NCBI GenBank assembly: GCA_016712675.1
Contig: JADJQR010000001.1
Location: forward strand, 4,526,001-4,590,000
DNA length: 64,000 nt
Direction of reading: 5' to 3'
Origin: a bacterium
GTDB lineage: Bacteria; Krumholzibacteriota; Krumholzibacteriia; LZORAL124-64-63
Positions 25,689-35,600 of this stretch are shown piece by piece (position 1 is the stretch's first letter; the number at the start of each line of letters is the position of its first letter). A program made the translations under genes and the position numbers. The notes beneath the pieces were generated by a model, which did not search any database, had not been told where the DNA came from, and saw only the letters and a program-made list of their open reading frames with translations.

Positions 25689-26330
25689 ATGAGGAATTTC
25701 GCCATCGTCATCATCACCACTAGCCTGCTCGCTACCGCCGTTCAGGCCCAGACCATCGACCCCGGCACCAGTTCGGCCGTGCTGACCGGCGGCGGCGGCC
25801 ACCTGCTGAATTGCCCCGCCGGCGACGGCGCCGAGATCCGGAGCACGAGTGCCGGGTCGATCCTCGTGACCGTCGTCGACACGAGCGGCAATCCGGTCAC
25901 CGGACTGGACGGCTCGGACTTCGAGGTGGACGGCCAGACACCGTTCAGCGTGGCCGACTGCTACTTCCCCTCGATCCCGCGTTGGGACCACTTCCAGGAC
26001 TACGTGTCCGAGCCCCAGCCGGGAACCTACGTGCTGGTGGGCGCCATTCTGGCCGGGGGCCACGAGTCCGCCGGAAGCATCGTCAAGGTGCGGGGCGTGC
26101 CGATGCTGGCGCAGCCGCCGCTCGCGTTGACGATGGCCAGCCCCGACATCAACGGCGGCGGCGGCGTCAACCTGGCCGACGTGTCGCTGTTCGCCGCCAT
26201 GTTCCCGACGTACAACGTCCGCGCCGACTTCAACGGCGACGGTGCCGTCAACCTGGTCGACATCACGATCCTGGTCGCGCACTTCGGACACGCGTTGCCG
26301 CTGGGCGCGACCATCGACCCGGTGGACTGA
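25689..26330 (+). CDS. Secreted dockerin-like protein
   Basis: 213 residues with a cleavable signal peptide (ending AVQAQ). The middle (about 55-110) is an Ig-like VTVVDTSGNPVTGLDGSDFE domain. The C-terminal about 60 residues form a type I dockerin pattern: two calcium-binding F-hand repeats, SPDINGGGGVNLADVSLFAA and ADFNGDGAVNLVDITILVAH. Dockerins bind cohesin modules in multiprotein scaffolds, but no cohesin is visible nearby. The first repeat replaces the usual NxDG with NGGG, so calcium binding there may be weak. Confidence 0.75.
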   Translation: MRNFAIVIITTSLLATAVQAQTIDPGTSSAVLTGGGGHLLNCPAGDGAEIRSTSAGSILVTVVDTSGNPVTGLDGSDFEVDGQTPFSVADCYFPSIPRWDHFQDYVSEPQPGTYVLVGAILAGGHESAGSIVKVRGVPMLAQPPLALTMASPDINGGGGVNLADVSLFAAMFPTYNVRADFNGDGAVNLVDITILVAHFGHALPLGATIDPVD

Positions 26331-26380
26331 AGCGGACTGGGCACGATCACTTGCCAACCTGAACAGACGGAGGTCCGGAC

Positions 26381-26983
26381 ATGAAGAAAGCTCCACACGG
26401 TACGACCATGACCGGCGCGCTGGTTCTGCTGGCGGCGCTGGCCGCGGCCTGGCTGCCCGGCTGCAGCGACGAGACGTCCACGGCCACCGCGCCGAAGCCG
26501 GAGGCGGCCGTCGGCGCCCGCGACAAGAGCCGGGCTGGCGACACGGGCCTGGCTGGCGACACGGCGCCGACGCCTGACGCGCTTGCCGAGCATCGCCCCT
26601 GCGACAACTCCCAGAGCATCTACACCGTGGACGTGCGGCGCGCGGTGGGTGCGGGCGACGGCAAGCCGACCCTGGACGAGGCCATGGGCTCGGCCATCGA
26701 CGATGCCATCGTCACGATGGTCGAGCTCCAGTTCAAGTGCCAGCTCTGCCGGAACGACGAGACGTGCGAGAAGTACGTCACCGGCATCGATCGCGGCAGC
26801 GCCTACCTGGAGAGCCCCGACGCCGACTGCCAGTGGCTGGCCGACGACGAAGGCAATTTCGCCTGGTACTGCTTCGGCTACGTCAACTTCAGCCAGGGCC
26901 AGGGGCCGCCGGCGTCAGCCAAGGGCGGGTGCCGCACCTGCCCCAAGCTCCCGAAGGCCCCGCTGCGCGCCCACTACGAATAG
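26381..26983 (+). CDS. Lipoprotein of unknown function with conserved cysteines
   Basis: 200 residues. The signal ends AWLPGC (lipobox). A short repeat-like linker (AGDTGLAGDTAPTPD) leads to a globular C-terminal domain with cysteine pairs (CQLCRNDETC, CQWLADDEGNFAWYC, CRTCP), which suggests disulfides or metal binding. No family is recognised. It lies 50 bp after the dockerin-like gene and 34 bp before another lipoprotein, in one probable operon. Confidence 0.6.
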   Translation: MKKAPHGTTMTGALVLLAALAAAWLPGCSDETSTATAPKPEAAVGARDKSRAGDTGLAGDTAPTPDALAEHRPCDNSQSIYTVDVRRAVGAGDGKPTLDEAMGSAIDDAIVTMVELQFKCQLCRNDETCEKYVTGIDRGSAYLESPDADCQWLADDEGNFAWYCFGYVNFSQGQGPPASAKGGCRTCPKLPKAPLRAHYE

Positions 26984-27017
26984 CCGCACACGCCCGAATC
27001 AACGGAGGAGGACCATC

Positions 27018-28067
27018 ATGACACGCTTCCCGCAACGCCGCGTCGCCATCGTCGCCGGACTGGTGACGCTGATCGCCCTGCTGGCCTTCGTCGGCTGTGG
27101 CGATCACATCACGCCCCCGGCGCCGGCTGCCGGCCACCAGGCCAAAAAGGTAGACCCGAGCGCCGACGACCAGCTGCAGCCCCTGTTCGCCTACTACGAT
27201 GACCTGTGGCAGGCCCTGTTCGCCGCCGATTTCGATTCCGTGCAGGGCCGCCTGGATCTCCAGGACGAGGTCACGTCCGCCGGCGAGTTCGTCGGGTACA
27301 CGGAGACCGGCGAGTCGTTCACCCTGGTGGTGCATGGCGCGCGACACTACGCGCAGGACGAACTGGTGGCGCTGGATCCCGCCTGGGCCCCCATCGTGGC
27401 CCAGCTGGACCTGCGCATCACGTCGCTGTGGGGCGTCCTGACCACCGCGGACGGCGCCATGCCGATTGCGGGCTTCGCCACCGCCGGCACGCAGGCCGGG
27501 CAGGACTTCCGCTGCCTGCGTCCGTGCCAGGCCGGCATCGACCCGACCATGCTGATCACCGAAGACGGCACCAAGGGCGCCGGCCGGGACGCGGACAAGG
27601 ACCCGGCGGGTGAAGCCCGTTGCGCCGCCCTCAACCCGATTCCCCCCCCGCCGGCGGTGGGCTGCCCGGGCAACCGCCCGCTGAACCAGGACTGCCTGGC
27701 GAACTGCCGCGCCATCTACGACGCCGCGATGCGGCAGGCGCGCGATGCCTTCTGCAGGAGCTATTGCGACGCCATCGACGACTATAATTCGGGCGTGGAC
27801 CAGTGCCACTCCGACGCGATGGCCGAGATGGTACTGGTCACGCCGACGATCTGGCTGGGCCCGCTTTCGGTTCTGTTGACGGATGCGACGGTCCTCAACG
27901 GCTACCGCAAGTGCCTTCGCGATGCCGAGCAGGACTACCAGCGGACGGTCGACCGCGCCCAACGGTCCTACCGTTCGGCGCGCGACGCGGCGGTGGCTGC
28001 CTACCGGGACTGCGCCGCCGACTGTTGCAAGCCCGTGCGCAACCGGGACGTGATACGCTGGGAATAG
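27018..28067 (+). CDS. Lipoprotein of unknown function
   Basis: 349 residues from an ATG with GGAGGAGG upstream. The lipobox is LLAFVGC (about residue 26). The N-terminal half resembles a small NTF2-like domain (YYDDLWQALFAADFDSVQGR, ESFTLVVHGARHY). The C-terminal half is helical and cysteine-rich (CLANCRAIYDAAMRQARDAF, CRSYCDAI, then DCAADCCKP). It is the last gene of a plus-strand run, and a GC hairpin follows the stop. The NTF2-like reading is tentative. Confidence 0.6.
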   Translation: MTRFPQRRVAIVAGLVTLIALLAFVGCGDHITPPAPAAGHQAKKVDPSADDQLQPLFAYYDDLWQALFAADFDSVQGRLDLQDEVTSAGEFVGYTETGESFTLVVHGARHYAQDELVALDPAWAPIVAQLDLRITSLWGVLTTADGAMPIAGFATAGTQAGQDFRCLRPCQAGIDPTMLITEDGTKGAGRDADKDPAGEARCAALNPIPPPPAVGCPGNRPLNQDCLANCRAIYDAAMRQARDAFCRSYCDAIDDYNSGVDQCHSDAMAEMVLVTPTIWLGPLSVLLTDATVLNGYRKCLRDAEQDYQRTVDRAQRSYRSARDAAVAAYRDCAADCCKPVRNRDVIRWE

Positions 28068-28076
28068 CGTGATCGG

Positions 28077-28110
28077 GGCGGCCCGGTCCGGAAGGACGGG
28101 CCGGGCCGCC
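28077..28110 (+). terminator. GC-rich hairpin after the lipoprotein operon
   Basis: GGCGGCCCGG (28077-28086) pairs with CCGGGCCGCC (28101-28110), enclosing TCC/GGA inner pairs. It begins 10 bp after the stop codon. No clear T-run follows. Confidence 0.5.
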
Positions 28111-28151
28111 TGCAAGGTCCGCGTGACCACCGTGCAGGGGAGCCACGACGC

Positions 28152-28247
28152 ATGAACCGGCTCGCGTCCGCTGCGGCGATGGTCCGCCGGCTGGTCATCA
28201 GGGACTGGCAGGTCTACCGGAGGCAGCTCAACGGCTACCTCGCGTGA
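28152..28247 (+). pseudogene. Truncated N-terminus of an ABC-2-type permease
   Basis: A 31-codon ORF with GGGGAG upstream encodes MNRLASAAAMVRRLVIRDWQ followed by VYRRQLNGYLA and a stop. Start, charge pattern and the IRDWQVYR stretch look like the cytoplasmic beginning of ABC-2 permeases, but no membrane segment follows. It is probably the stump of a deleted gene beside the insertion element. Confidence 0.35.
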
Positions 28248-28305
28248 ATGGTGGCAAGCTGGGGACATGCGAGGGCTTCTCGATCCCGCCCGTCAGCGAC
28301 ACTTA

Positions 28306-28317
28306 GGCCATATGTCC
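28306..28317. repeat. Left terminal inverted repeat of the DUF1670 element
   Basis: GGCCATATGTCC, the exact reverse complement of 30248-30259. The outer flank is TTA. Confidence 0.8.
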
Positions 28318-28341
28318 GGTGATCGGTTTCTTACCGCTTTT

Positions 28342-29355
28342 TCACAGGGTCTTTTGGCCCTTCGTTAGGCTGGGTTTTGCCTTCCCCGAGACTGCCCGCT
28401 TCGACCCGAGCCCCTGTGAGCCGGCCGGCGTCATTTTCTCACATTTCCCCGTGTCCGGGGCCTCTTCGTTTTCAAGGGCCTCGGTCATTGAGGTCATCAT
28501 CTCCGGGCGCGCCGTCACCGTCCTGCCCTTGCGACGGCCTGTCAGCCAGCGACGATGCGAGTCCTGCAGCAGGTCCGGGTGATAGCATTCGATGATGACC
28601 AGGTACTGCGCTACGGTCCGTGCCGCTTTGCCTGTCACATGACCGATCGTCTCCACGTCAAAGCCCCGACGCAGCAGAACTTTGATCCGCTCATACGTGC
28701 CCAGGTAGTTGTCCACCGCCTCCAGCGTGTGCCCAGTCGCCCGGGCGATGTCCGGCGGACTCATCCCTTCCTCCAGCTTGCGGCAGATGATCCCCTTGTG
28801 GGTCGGCGAGCGCCCATGTCCAGCACGTAGCCCTTCAACGGCAACGCTTCGCCGGTCTCTTCTTCCCAGGCGCAGATGTACTCATGGACCTTGGCCAGCG
28901 AGCGGTTCATCAGCACCGAGAGCCGGCGCCCGTCAACAGTCCACCCTGCGCCGCCGCGCTCTTCACCAGCCGAACCAAGGGTGGCGGTCGCGCTGGGTCT
29001 CCTTGCGGCGGTTGTTCGCGGCATCCTGACCCGGCGTTGTCTTCATCCGCGATTCGATCTCGTCCTTTGTCACCAGTGGCAGGTGCACGATCTGGGTCCC
29101 GTACGCTTCGGCACGTTTACCCCAACTCACCTTCGCGCCATCACCGGCTTTCGTCGTCGCCCATACGATCGTACCCGGACTGTGATTCTGCGTCTCCGGG
29201 AAGAACTCCCGGTGCAACTCCATGATCGACTCGACCATCATCCGGATCACCCGATGGCTGCCCACCAGCTTAAATTCCGTCTCGATCAGGTACTCGACCG
29301 CAGAACCGAAGTCCCGCTGCCCGATCGTCTTGTAACGGTCCCCATGGGGGCTCAT
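28342..29355 (-). pseudogene. DUF1670-type ORF2 (frameshifted)
   Basis: The frame starts at ATG 29355 (MSPHGDRYKTIGQRDFGSAV) and matches the DUF1670 N-terminus, including VESIMELHREFFPETQNHSP and GTIVWATT. It breaks near 28985 (after RRKETQRDR). A second frame carries GRRLSVLMNRSLAKVHEYIC and LPLKGYVLDMG, then breaks near 28820. A third carries HKGIICRKLEEGMSPPDIAR, ATGHTLEAVDNYLGTYERIK and VTGKAARTVAQYLV to the stop at 28342. At least two frameshifts are needed to restore one protein of about 330 residues with tandem HTH-like segments. Confidence 0.7.
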
Positions 29356-30163
29356 CGGCGCCCCCTTTTTCCTCGCCGTTGCGAGGTAGGGCCCGTCGAG
29401 CCTGATCGGCGATCTCTGCCAGACGATCGGCATACTGATCCGTTGAGTACCGCTCTCGCAGAGACAGGTACTCGCTCGCCAACCGCGCACTGATACCCAC
29501 CACGTACCCGACCTCGCCCGCCTCGCGGACCCCATGCGACCACAACACCAGCCACGACCGAAGGTCTGAACGTATCGCTTGATTGATGACGCGCTGTGAC
29601 GCGCACGACGGGCGATCTCCGAGTATGTCATCCGCTGCAGATACATCTCGACGATCTTCGCCTTGTGCGACTGACCGCGGCCCGTGTCCTGCACGGCGCC
29701 GCGCGTCGGCACCCAGTGCCCTTCAGACCGCAACTGCGCCACGTCCCGGCGAACCGTACGCACGCCCGTCTGCAGCAACCGCGCCAGGTCTTCCTGGGTC
29801 AGCACGCCCTCCTGATCCACGGCCTCTTCTGTCATCCGCAGCACCCGCACCCGACGCAGGCTCGCAGCCCGTGCTGCTGCATGACCGCCAAGTCCTCGAG
29901 GCCACCATCGACCGTCACCACCACCGGCAGCTTCTTCATCGCCGTGAGCGGCTTGCCAGCCGGCTCGCGCGAACTGACGACGGTCACCTGCATCTGGCCC
30001 TCGCGCAACTCGCCGCCCCGCGCACATGACATCAGCACCTGCTGCGCCGCGGACAACAGGGCCCGTGACGTCGCCGGTGCCAGTTCGAAGTCGGCTTCGA
30101 GCCGTAAAGGAACTGCCGTTCGACGGTCTTCTCGGACAGGCGATCGGTCTGGGAGCGAACCAT
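29270..30163 (-). pseudogene. DUF1670-type ORF1 (frameshifted)
   Basis: Begins at ATG 30163 behind GGAGGA (MVRSQTDRLSEKTVERQFLY). Continuing it needs three frame changes, near 30100, 29880 and 29565. Joined pieces are LEADFELAPATSRALLSAAQ, VTVVSSREPAGKPLTAMKKL, then RMTEEAVDQEGVLTQEDLAR and LLQTGVRTVRRDVAQLRSEG, HKAKIVEMYLQRMTYSEIAR, and finally VVGISARLASEYLSLRERYS. Two HTH-like segments are visible. It would be about 290 residues and overlaps the start of ORF2. Confidence 0.7.
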
Positions 30164-30247
30164 CGGGTCCTCCTTGACTCTCCCTCGCGGAGGGGTAGAA
30201 GCCTCACCGAAGTGATGACTCTACCCCTTTCGCGAACGAAAGTGAGA

Positions 30248-30259
30248 GGACATATGGCC
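30248..30259. repeat. Right terminal inverted repeat of the DUF1670 element
   Basis: GGACATATGGCC, matching the left end in inverted orientation. The outer flank is TTA, the stop codon of the minus-strand gene at 30260-32569. Confidence 0.8.
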
Positions 30260-32569
30260 TTATCGCACGAGCACCAGCCGCGTCGATCGCGTGACGCCGG
30301 ACGCCTTCAGGCGCGCCACGTAGACACCGGCGGCGACGGCATGACCGTGGCCGTCAACACCGCCCCAAGTGACCTCATGGTAACCGGCCGCCCGGGGCTC
30401 GTCGACGAGGGTCGAGATGCGCCGACCCGCAACGTCGAAGACGGCCAGTTCGACCCGGCTCGGCTCGAGCAGGGCAAACGGGATCACCGTGCGCGGGTTG
30501 AACGGATTCGGCCGCGCGGGTGAGAGCTCGGCGGCGAGTGACGGCGGCATGTCGGAGGCGGACGCCGTGTTGCTCCACAGCCCGAAGTTCGCGTTCGCCG
30601 CCTCGTCCCAATTGGCGGTGAGATACCACCAGTTGGTGAGCGGCCGGCCCTGGTAGGTGATCGTGTTTCCGCGTCCCGGCATCGACTGCATCCAATAGAT
30701 GTACCATTGCGATTCGATGCGCTGCGGGATGCCCGCCGGGTTCTCCGGCCATGCGTAGTTGACATTGCCCCACGTGTCCAGGTTCACCGCCACCGTGGCG
30801 CCACCGCCGTCCGGTCGCCAGTCCGCGATATCGCTGGCGACGAGGGCGGTGTTGAGATAGTCGTAGTGGCTCGTGGTGTTCGGCGGCATGTGTGTCCACC
30901 CGCAGCGGCCCGTCACGAAGGCGCCGCTGGCGTTCTGACCGACGAACTTCCGCCAGAAGAGCTCCGTGTCGCCGGCCTGTCGCTGGTTCGCGAACGACAG
31001 GATCGCCTCGAGCTGGTGACCGTGGTTATGAACCGCCTCGGCCTGCGAGCGCGTGAAGTTGTAATTGTAGAGCACGTAGGTGTGGTCGTAGATCGGCAGA
31101 TCGTCGGCGAAGCGGTAGCTGTTCGAGATGTCGCCCGTGGTCGGGCTGGCCATATTCGATTCGGCGGGGACGATCGCGCCATGGTGGTAGCCCCAGAGCC
31201 AGACCTCCTTGACGCCGAGGTCGTTTACGTAGTGCCCGGCATCGAAGCGCTCGAGGATCTGGTTGTAGTCGGGATAGTAGTGGCCGTCGCCGACGTACGT
31301 CCCGAGCGGCATCTCCTCGTACACCGTGATCATGGCGACGATCCGATAGCCGAGCGACGGCGGCGCCGCGGGATTCGCATAGCCGCGGTAGCGGCTGCCC
31401 TCCTCCAGCATGAACTTGGAGCGCCGATTCAGCGTATTGGTATAGGTGCGGATGGCCGTCAGCGTGCCCGAGTAGCCGGCGATCGAGCCGTCCACCGTGG
31501 TGCCGTTCGTGGTCGGGAAGTAGCGGATGACCAGCACCGGCATCTCGTAAAGGTACCCGGACATGGGCACGGTCAGGTCAACATCGACGGTGTCGTACTG
31601 CGGCGGCAGCACCGGAGCCGAGACGACAACCGCGGCCGCGTCGGAAATTCCCTGGTAGGTGCCCGTGATGGTCGTGGTTCCCGCCTCCTGGCCATGGACG
31701 CGACCGTCGGCGTCGATGCTCGCGACGGCGCCGTTCGCCACGCTCCAGGTCAGCGCGGATGCGGGGATGGTGCGCGCGCCCTGGCTGGTGGTCACGGTGA
31801 CCGTTGGACTCACGACCCAGGTCTCGAGCAGTCGCAGCGGATCCGGCGTGACGGCAAGAGAAGTGATCTGCAGACCGCGCAGGTAGGCATCGGCGACCTC
31901 GGCCGCCGAACGCGCGATATCGCTGATGCGCAGCTCGTCGACGACGCCGTTGATCGTCGCCCAGCTTTCCTCGCCGCCGATCTGGATCTGCGTGGCGGCG
32001 ATCGCCGGCGGCGTGAACCCGACCGAGCCCTCGGCGCGCTGCTCGCCGTCGACGTACACGCGGACGGCATCGGCATTCCAGGTGAACGCGCAGTGATGCC
32101 ACGTTTCGGCGGTCCACTGGCCGGACACGTTCCAGCCGGCTCCGCGCTCGGGCTGGCCACCCTCACCATAGCGGTTGAGGATGATGCGCCAGTAGTTGCC
32201 GCCGTCCTTGCCCATGAGCAGGCCGCCGCCGGTACCCCAGGAGAAGACCATGTGATCCTGCCCGTCGTTGCCGGACCAATGCGGCTTCACCCAGAACTCG
32301 ACGGTGCCTTCCGTCGCCAGCGCGTTGCCCGTCGCGGCGTAGCGCAGCTGCGCCGTCGTCGGCAGATCGATGCCCTGCCCGAACACGCCGCCGGTGAAGG
32401 CATGCCCCGTGGAGAGCACCGGGGTCTCCCCTTGCGCACCGGTGAGGCTGCCGTTGCCGTGCAGCAGGAGCAACGTGTGGTCGTCGGGCGTGAACTCCTG
32501 GGCCCGTGGCGATGTCGCCGTCAGCAACAGTGCGGTTGCCGCGACAAGTAGGTGCGTCGTTCGGTTCAT
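30260..32569 (-). CDS. Secreted LamG / Big-2 / DUF4855-like protein with sorting module
   Basis: 769 residues from the ATG starting MNRTTHLLVAATALLL, with GGGA 9 bp upstream; a longer in-frame extension is ignored. Domains in order: signal peptide (ends SPRAQ), LamG-like concanavalin fold (about 30-230, VEFWVKPHWSGNDGQD), a Big-2-like Ig domain (about 235-320), a DUF4855-like domain (about 335-660, LGVKEVWLWGYHHGAIVP, RFADDLPIYDHTYVLYNYNF) and a C-terminal FlgD-like sorting module (PNPFNPRTVIPF, then VARLKASGV, ending LVLVR). DUF4855 proteins are often glycan-related, but the substrate is unknown. Its TAA stop is shared with the target duplication of the DUF1670 element. Confidence 0.8.
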   Translation of the reverse strand: MNRTTHLLVAATALLLTATSPRAQEFTPDDHTLLLLHGNGSLTGAQGETPVLSTGHAFTGGVFGQGIDLPTTAQLRYAATGNALATEGTVEFWVKPHWSGNDGQDHMVFSWGTGGGLLMGKDGGNYWRIILNRYGEGGQPERGAGWNVSGQWTAETWHHCAFTWNADAVRVYVDGEQRAEGSVGFTPPAIAATQIQIGGEESWATINGVVDELRISDIARSAAEVADAYLRGLQITSLAVTPDPLRLLETWVVSPTVTVTTSQGARTIPASALTWSVANGAVASIDADGRVHGQEAGTTTITGTYQGISDAAAVVVSAPVLPPQYDTVDVDLTVPMSGYLYEMPVLVIRYFPTTNGTTVDGSIAGYSGTLTAIRTYTNTLNRRSKFMLEEGSRYRGYANPAAPPSLGYRIVAMITVYEEMPLGTYVGDGHYYPDYNQILERFDAGHYVNDLGVKEVWLWGYHHGAIVPAESNMASPTTGDISNSYRFADDLPIYDHTYVLYNYNFTRSQAEAVHNHGHQLEAILSFANQRQAGDTELFWRKFVGQNASGAFVTGRCGWTHMPPNTTSHYDYLNTALVASDIADWRPDGGGATVAVNLDTWGNVNYAWPENPAGIPQRIESQWYIYWMQSMPGRGNTITYQGRPLTNWWYLTANWDEAANANFGLWSNTASASDMPPSLAAELSPARPNPFNPRTVIPFALLEPSRVELAVFDVAGRRISTLVDEPRAAGYHEVTWGGVDGHGHAVAAGVYVARLKASGVTRSTRLVLVR

Positions 32570-32688
32570 GGACATCTGTCCCTTCTGCGCTGACGGCGGG
32601 CAAGGCCGCTGGGGGCCGGACTGGTTCCCACGGACCATAAGCGACAAATCCGACGACGACCGGAAGCCAGGTCCGCGGTCGGATCACG

Positions 32689-35600
32689 TCACCTCACCAG
32701 GGTCATCTTCCGTGAGCGAACACCCTGCTCCGACCACAGGCGCAGAACGTAGACGCCCGACGTCATGGGCTGCCCGCGGTCATCGACGCCGCTCCACGCC
32801 GCCTCGTGCCAGCCCGCCGGAAGACGCGTGTCGACCAGCGTGGCCACGAGAGCCCCCCGCAGGTCGAAGACCTGCAGCCGCACCGGGCCTTCCTGGTTCG
32901 TCGTGAATTCCACCGTGGTCTCGGGATTGAACGGGTTGGGGTGGTTTCCCTGCAGTGCGAGCACGGTCGGCACTGCCGTCACCATCGCCGGGCCGTATTC
33001 GACTACCTGGCCGGACGCGTAGGACACGATCAACCAGTATTCGCGACTCGCGCTGCCGACCTCGCCGTCCAGGACATGCCAGCTGTTGCCTTCGCTCACG
33101 AGCGCCGAAAGCACCTTGTCCGGCTGCCCGGCCGCTGTCCTGCGCTCCACGCGATAGCTGGACCCCGATTCCGCCCCGGAAGTCTCCCAGGAGACGCGCA
33201 CGGTGTTGCCGAGGCGCTCTGCGCGGAATCCGGAAAGCTCGACAGCGACCTGGTCGAAGAACACGGCTTCGATCAGGCCGCTGTCCGGATCGAAGGCATA
33301 GGCGACAGCAGGGCTCTCGCCGAGGGCCATCGCTGTCGGCGTGAACGCCAGCTGGGAGACAGGGCTGAAAGCGGCCACGTCGTAGATTGTCGATCCGATC
33401 AGCGCGCGGCTGCCGTCCTCATTGGCCCACTTGACCTCTCCGCCCAGGTATCCGAGCTCTCGCAGGTTGGCGTCGTAGACGTACCCGCGCCAGAACAGGC
33501 GGGAGCCATCGGCGGACATGACAAGATTCCGCGATCCATACGGATGCTGCGGACTGACGGCGACCTGTGCCAGGGTCCCGGACCCTGTCGCGTACTTGTG
33601 CACGGCGGCGTTGGAGATGTTGTTGTCGCAGTGGTAGTACCAGGCGCCGGTCGGGTCGGCGGCGCCGTCGCCCTCACGAAGAAGGGTTGAACTGAGCGTT
33701 GCGCCCGTTTGCGTGTCGATGATGCCGGCCGAGATCCACTGGTCCTCCTCTTCGACGACCAGGCGTCCGGCGCCGAGCGCATTGATCCGATAGACATCGG
33801 CGCCCAATTGAAGCGGTGGCAGTTCGGTCATGGTGTTCAGGTCGATGACACGGGTCACGTTGCGCAGCCAGTTCGTGACGTACAGCCTTCCGTCGGGCTG
33901 ATGCACCGTCATGTCCGTGACATTGCCGCCGATGGGGAGGGCTCGGATGACCCGCCGCGTGAGCATGTCGTAGACAACCAGGAGATCGTCGTCGACGGTG
34001 TTGCCGCCCGGATGCAGGGCGTAGATGCGCCCGCGCTGCTGATCCGCCACCATCTGCGTGATCTGCATGACGAACGCCTGGAGGCTGACGGGCAGTTCGT
34101 AGCTCTCACCTCCCGCCTCGATCACAACCGTCGCCAGGTGCTCGCCGACTCCGGCGACCGCCGGATCGATCCGCAGTTCCAGCGTGGCACCCGCAGAGCC
34201 TCCGGGCGCGTCGAGATCGAGCCACGGGGCCGCGCTGGTCGCAGACCAGGCCTCGACCCCGGCCATGGCCTCGGCACCGATCACGAGTGTGGTCCGGTAT
34301 TCCGGCAGGCTGGTGGGCAGCGCCAGGGCCAACGATCCCGGCTCCACGCTGAGCGGAAAGACCTTGAACGACCAGACCGCGCCCCTGGCGACACCATTGA
34401 GCCCGATCCCGTCCAGGCGCCAATAGCAGGTGCTTCCCAGCGCCGGCGACGACGGGAAGTCGATGTGCGCGCCGGACACGCGGCCCAGATAGACGACATC
34501 GCCCACATCCCCGCCGGCGACGGCCGTGGAGTCGCACCCGGCATAGACATCGTAGCCGATGGCCGCAGGATCGAGATCCCACGACAACCGGACCACCGGC
34601 AGCACCACCGTCGACCCGTCCGCGGGCACCGGATTGTGCCCGGGACCTGGAACGTCCGCGATGTCGCTCATCGGGATCATCTGCACCGACCCGGTGCCAC
34701 CGTTGTACAGGAACACCTTCGTCTGGTCTGCCGACACGGCGATGACCTGGGTCGTGACCGGCAACGTGTACACGACCGCTCCGGTGTGCGTGTTGTACAC
34801 GCGGCTCGACGAGAACGCCAGGTCGCCATGCAGCGTCGTCGCGTAGATCTCGCCGCCCAGGCGGCCCAGCTCGTTCAGGTCCGCGTCGTACATGTAGCCG
34901 CCCATCCAGAACAGACGCGACCCGTCCGCGCTCATCACCAGGTTCCGCGACCCGTAGCCGTGGACGAGGCTCTCGGCCACCTGCACGGGAGCGTCGTTGG
35001 CCAGCGAGTACTTCTGGATCGTGGCGCCCGACGAGTTGTTGTCGCAGTGGTAGTACCAGCTGCCCGTCGGGTCGATCTCGCCATCGCCTTCGCGCACGAA
35101 CCACGTGTTCAGCTCACGGCCGGTGGCCGTGTCCACGATGTGGATGTCGATCCACTGGTCCTCTTCCTCGTAGTACAGCCGCCCCGGCCGGCCCGCGTTG
35201 AGCTTGTAGACGTCGCTGCCCAGAACCAGCGGCGGCAGCTCCGTCTGCGTCGCCAGGTCCACCACCCGCGTGTTCCCCCGCAGCCAGTTCGACACGTACA
35301 GTCGGCCCTCGCCGTAGTTGATCGTCAGGTCCGTGGCGTTCGAGCCGATCGGCAGGACCTTGTCGATGGTCCCGGTCGCCGCGTTGATGAACACCAGCCG
35401 CGCATCGTTCGTCACGCCCGTCCCCGTGTGCAGGCCGTAGACCCACGGCCGGTCCCGGTCCGCCAGGAGCTTCGTCAGCACCAGGTTGAACAGGTCCAGC
35501 GTGACGGGAACCTCCACCTCGTATCCGGACCAGGAGAACCCGAGCAGGCCCGTGTAGCTGCCAGCCGTCAGACCCGCCGGCTCCAGCACCACCTGCAGGT

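Larger units (their letters stand above)
28306..30259 (-). mobile_element. DUF1670-carrying insertion element (decayed)
   Basis: A 1954-bp element bounded by perfect 12-bp inverted repeats (GGCCATATGTCC at 28306-28317; GGACATATGGCC at 30248-30259) and flanked by a direct 3-bp TTA on each side (28303-28305, 30260-30262), a plausible target-site duplication. It holds two minus-strand genes in the order ORF1-ORF2, both recognisable as DUF1670-type proteins and both broken by frameshifts. No known transposase domain is present. The right TTA is the TAA stop codon of the neighbouring gene. I am not aware of DUF1670 being recognised as a transposition protein, so this reading is inference from ends and duplication. 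Confidence 0.7.
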
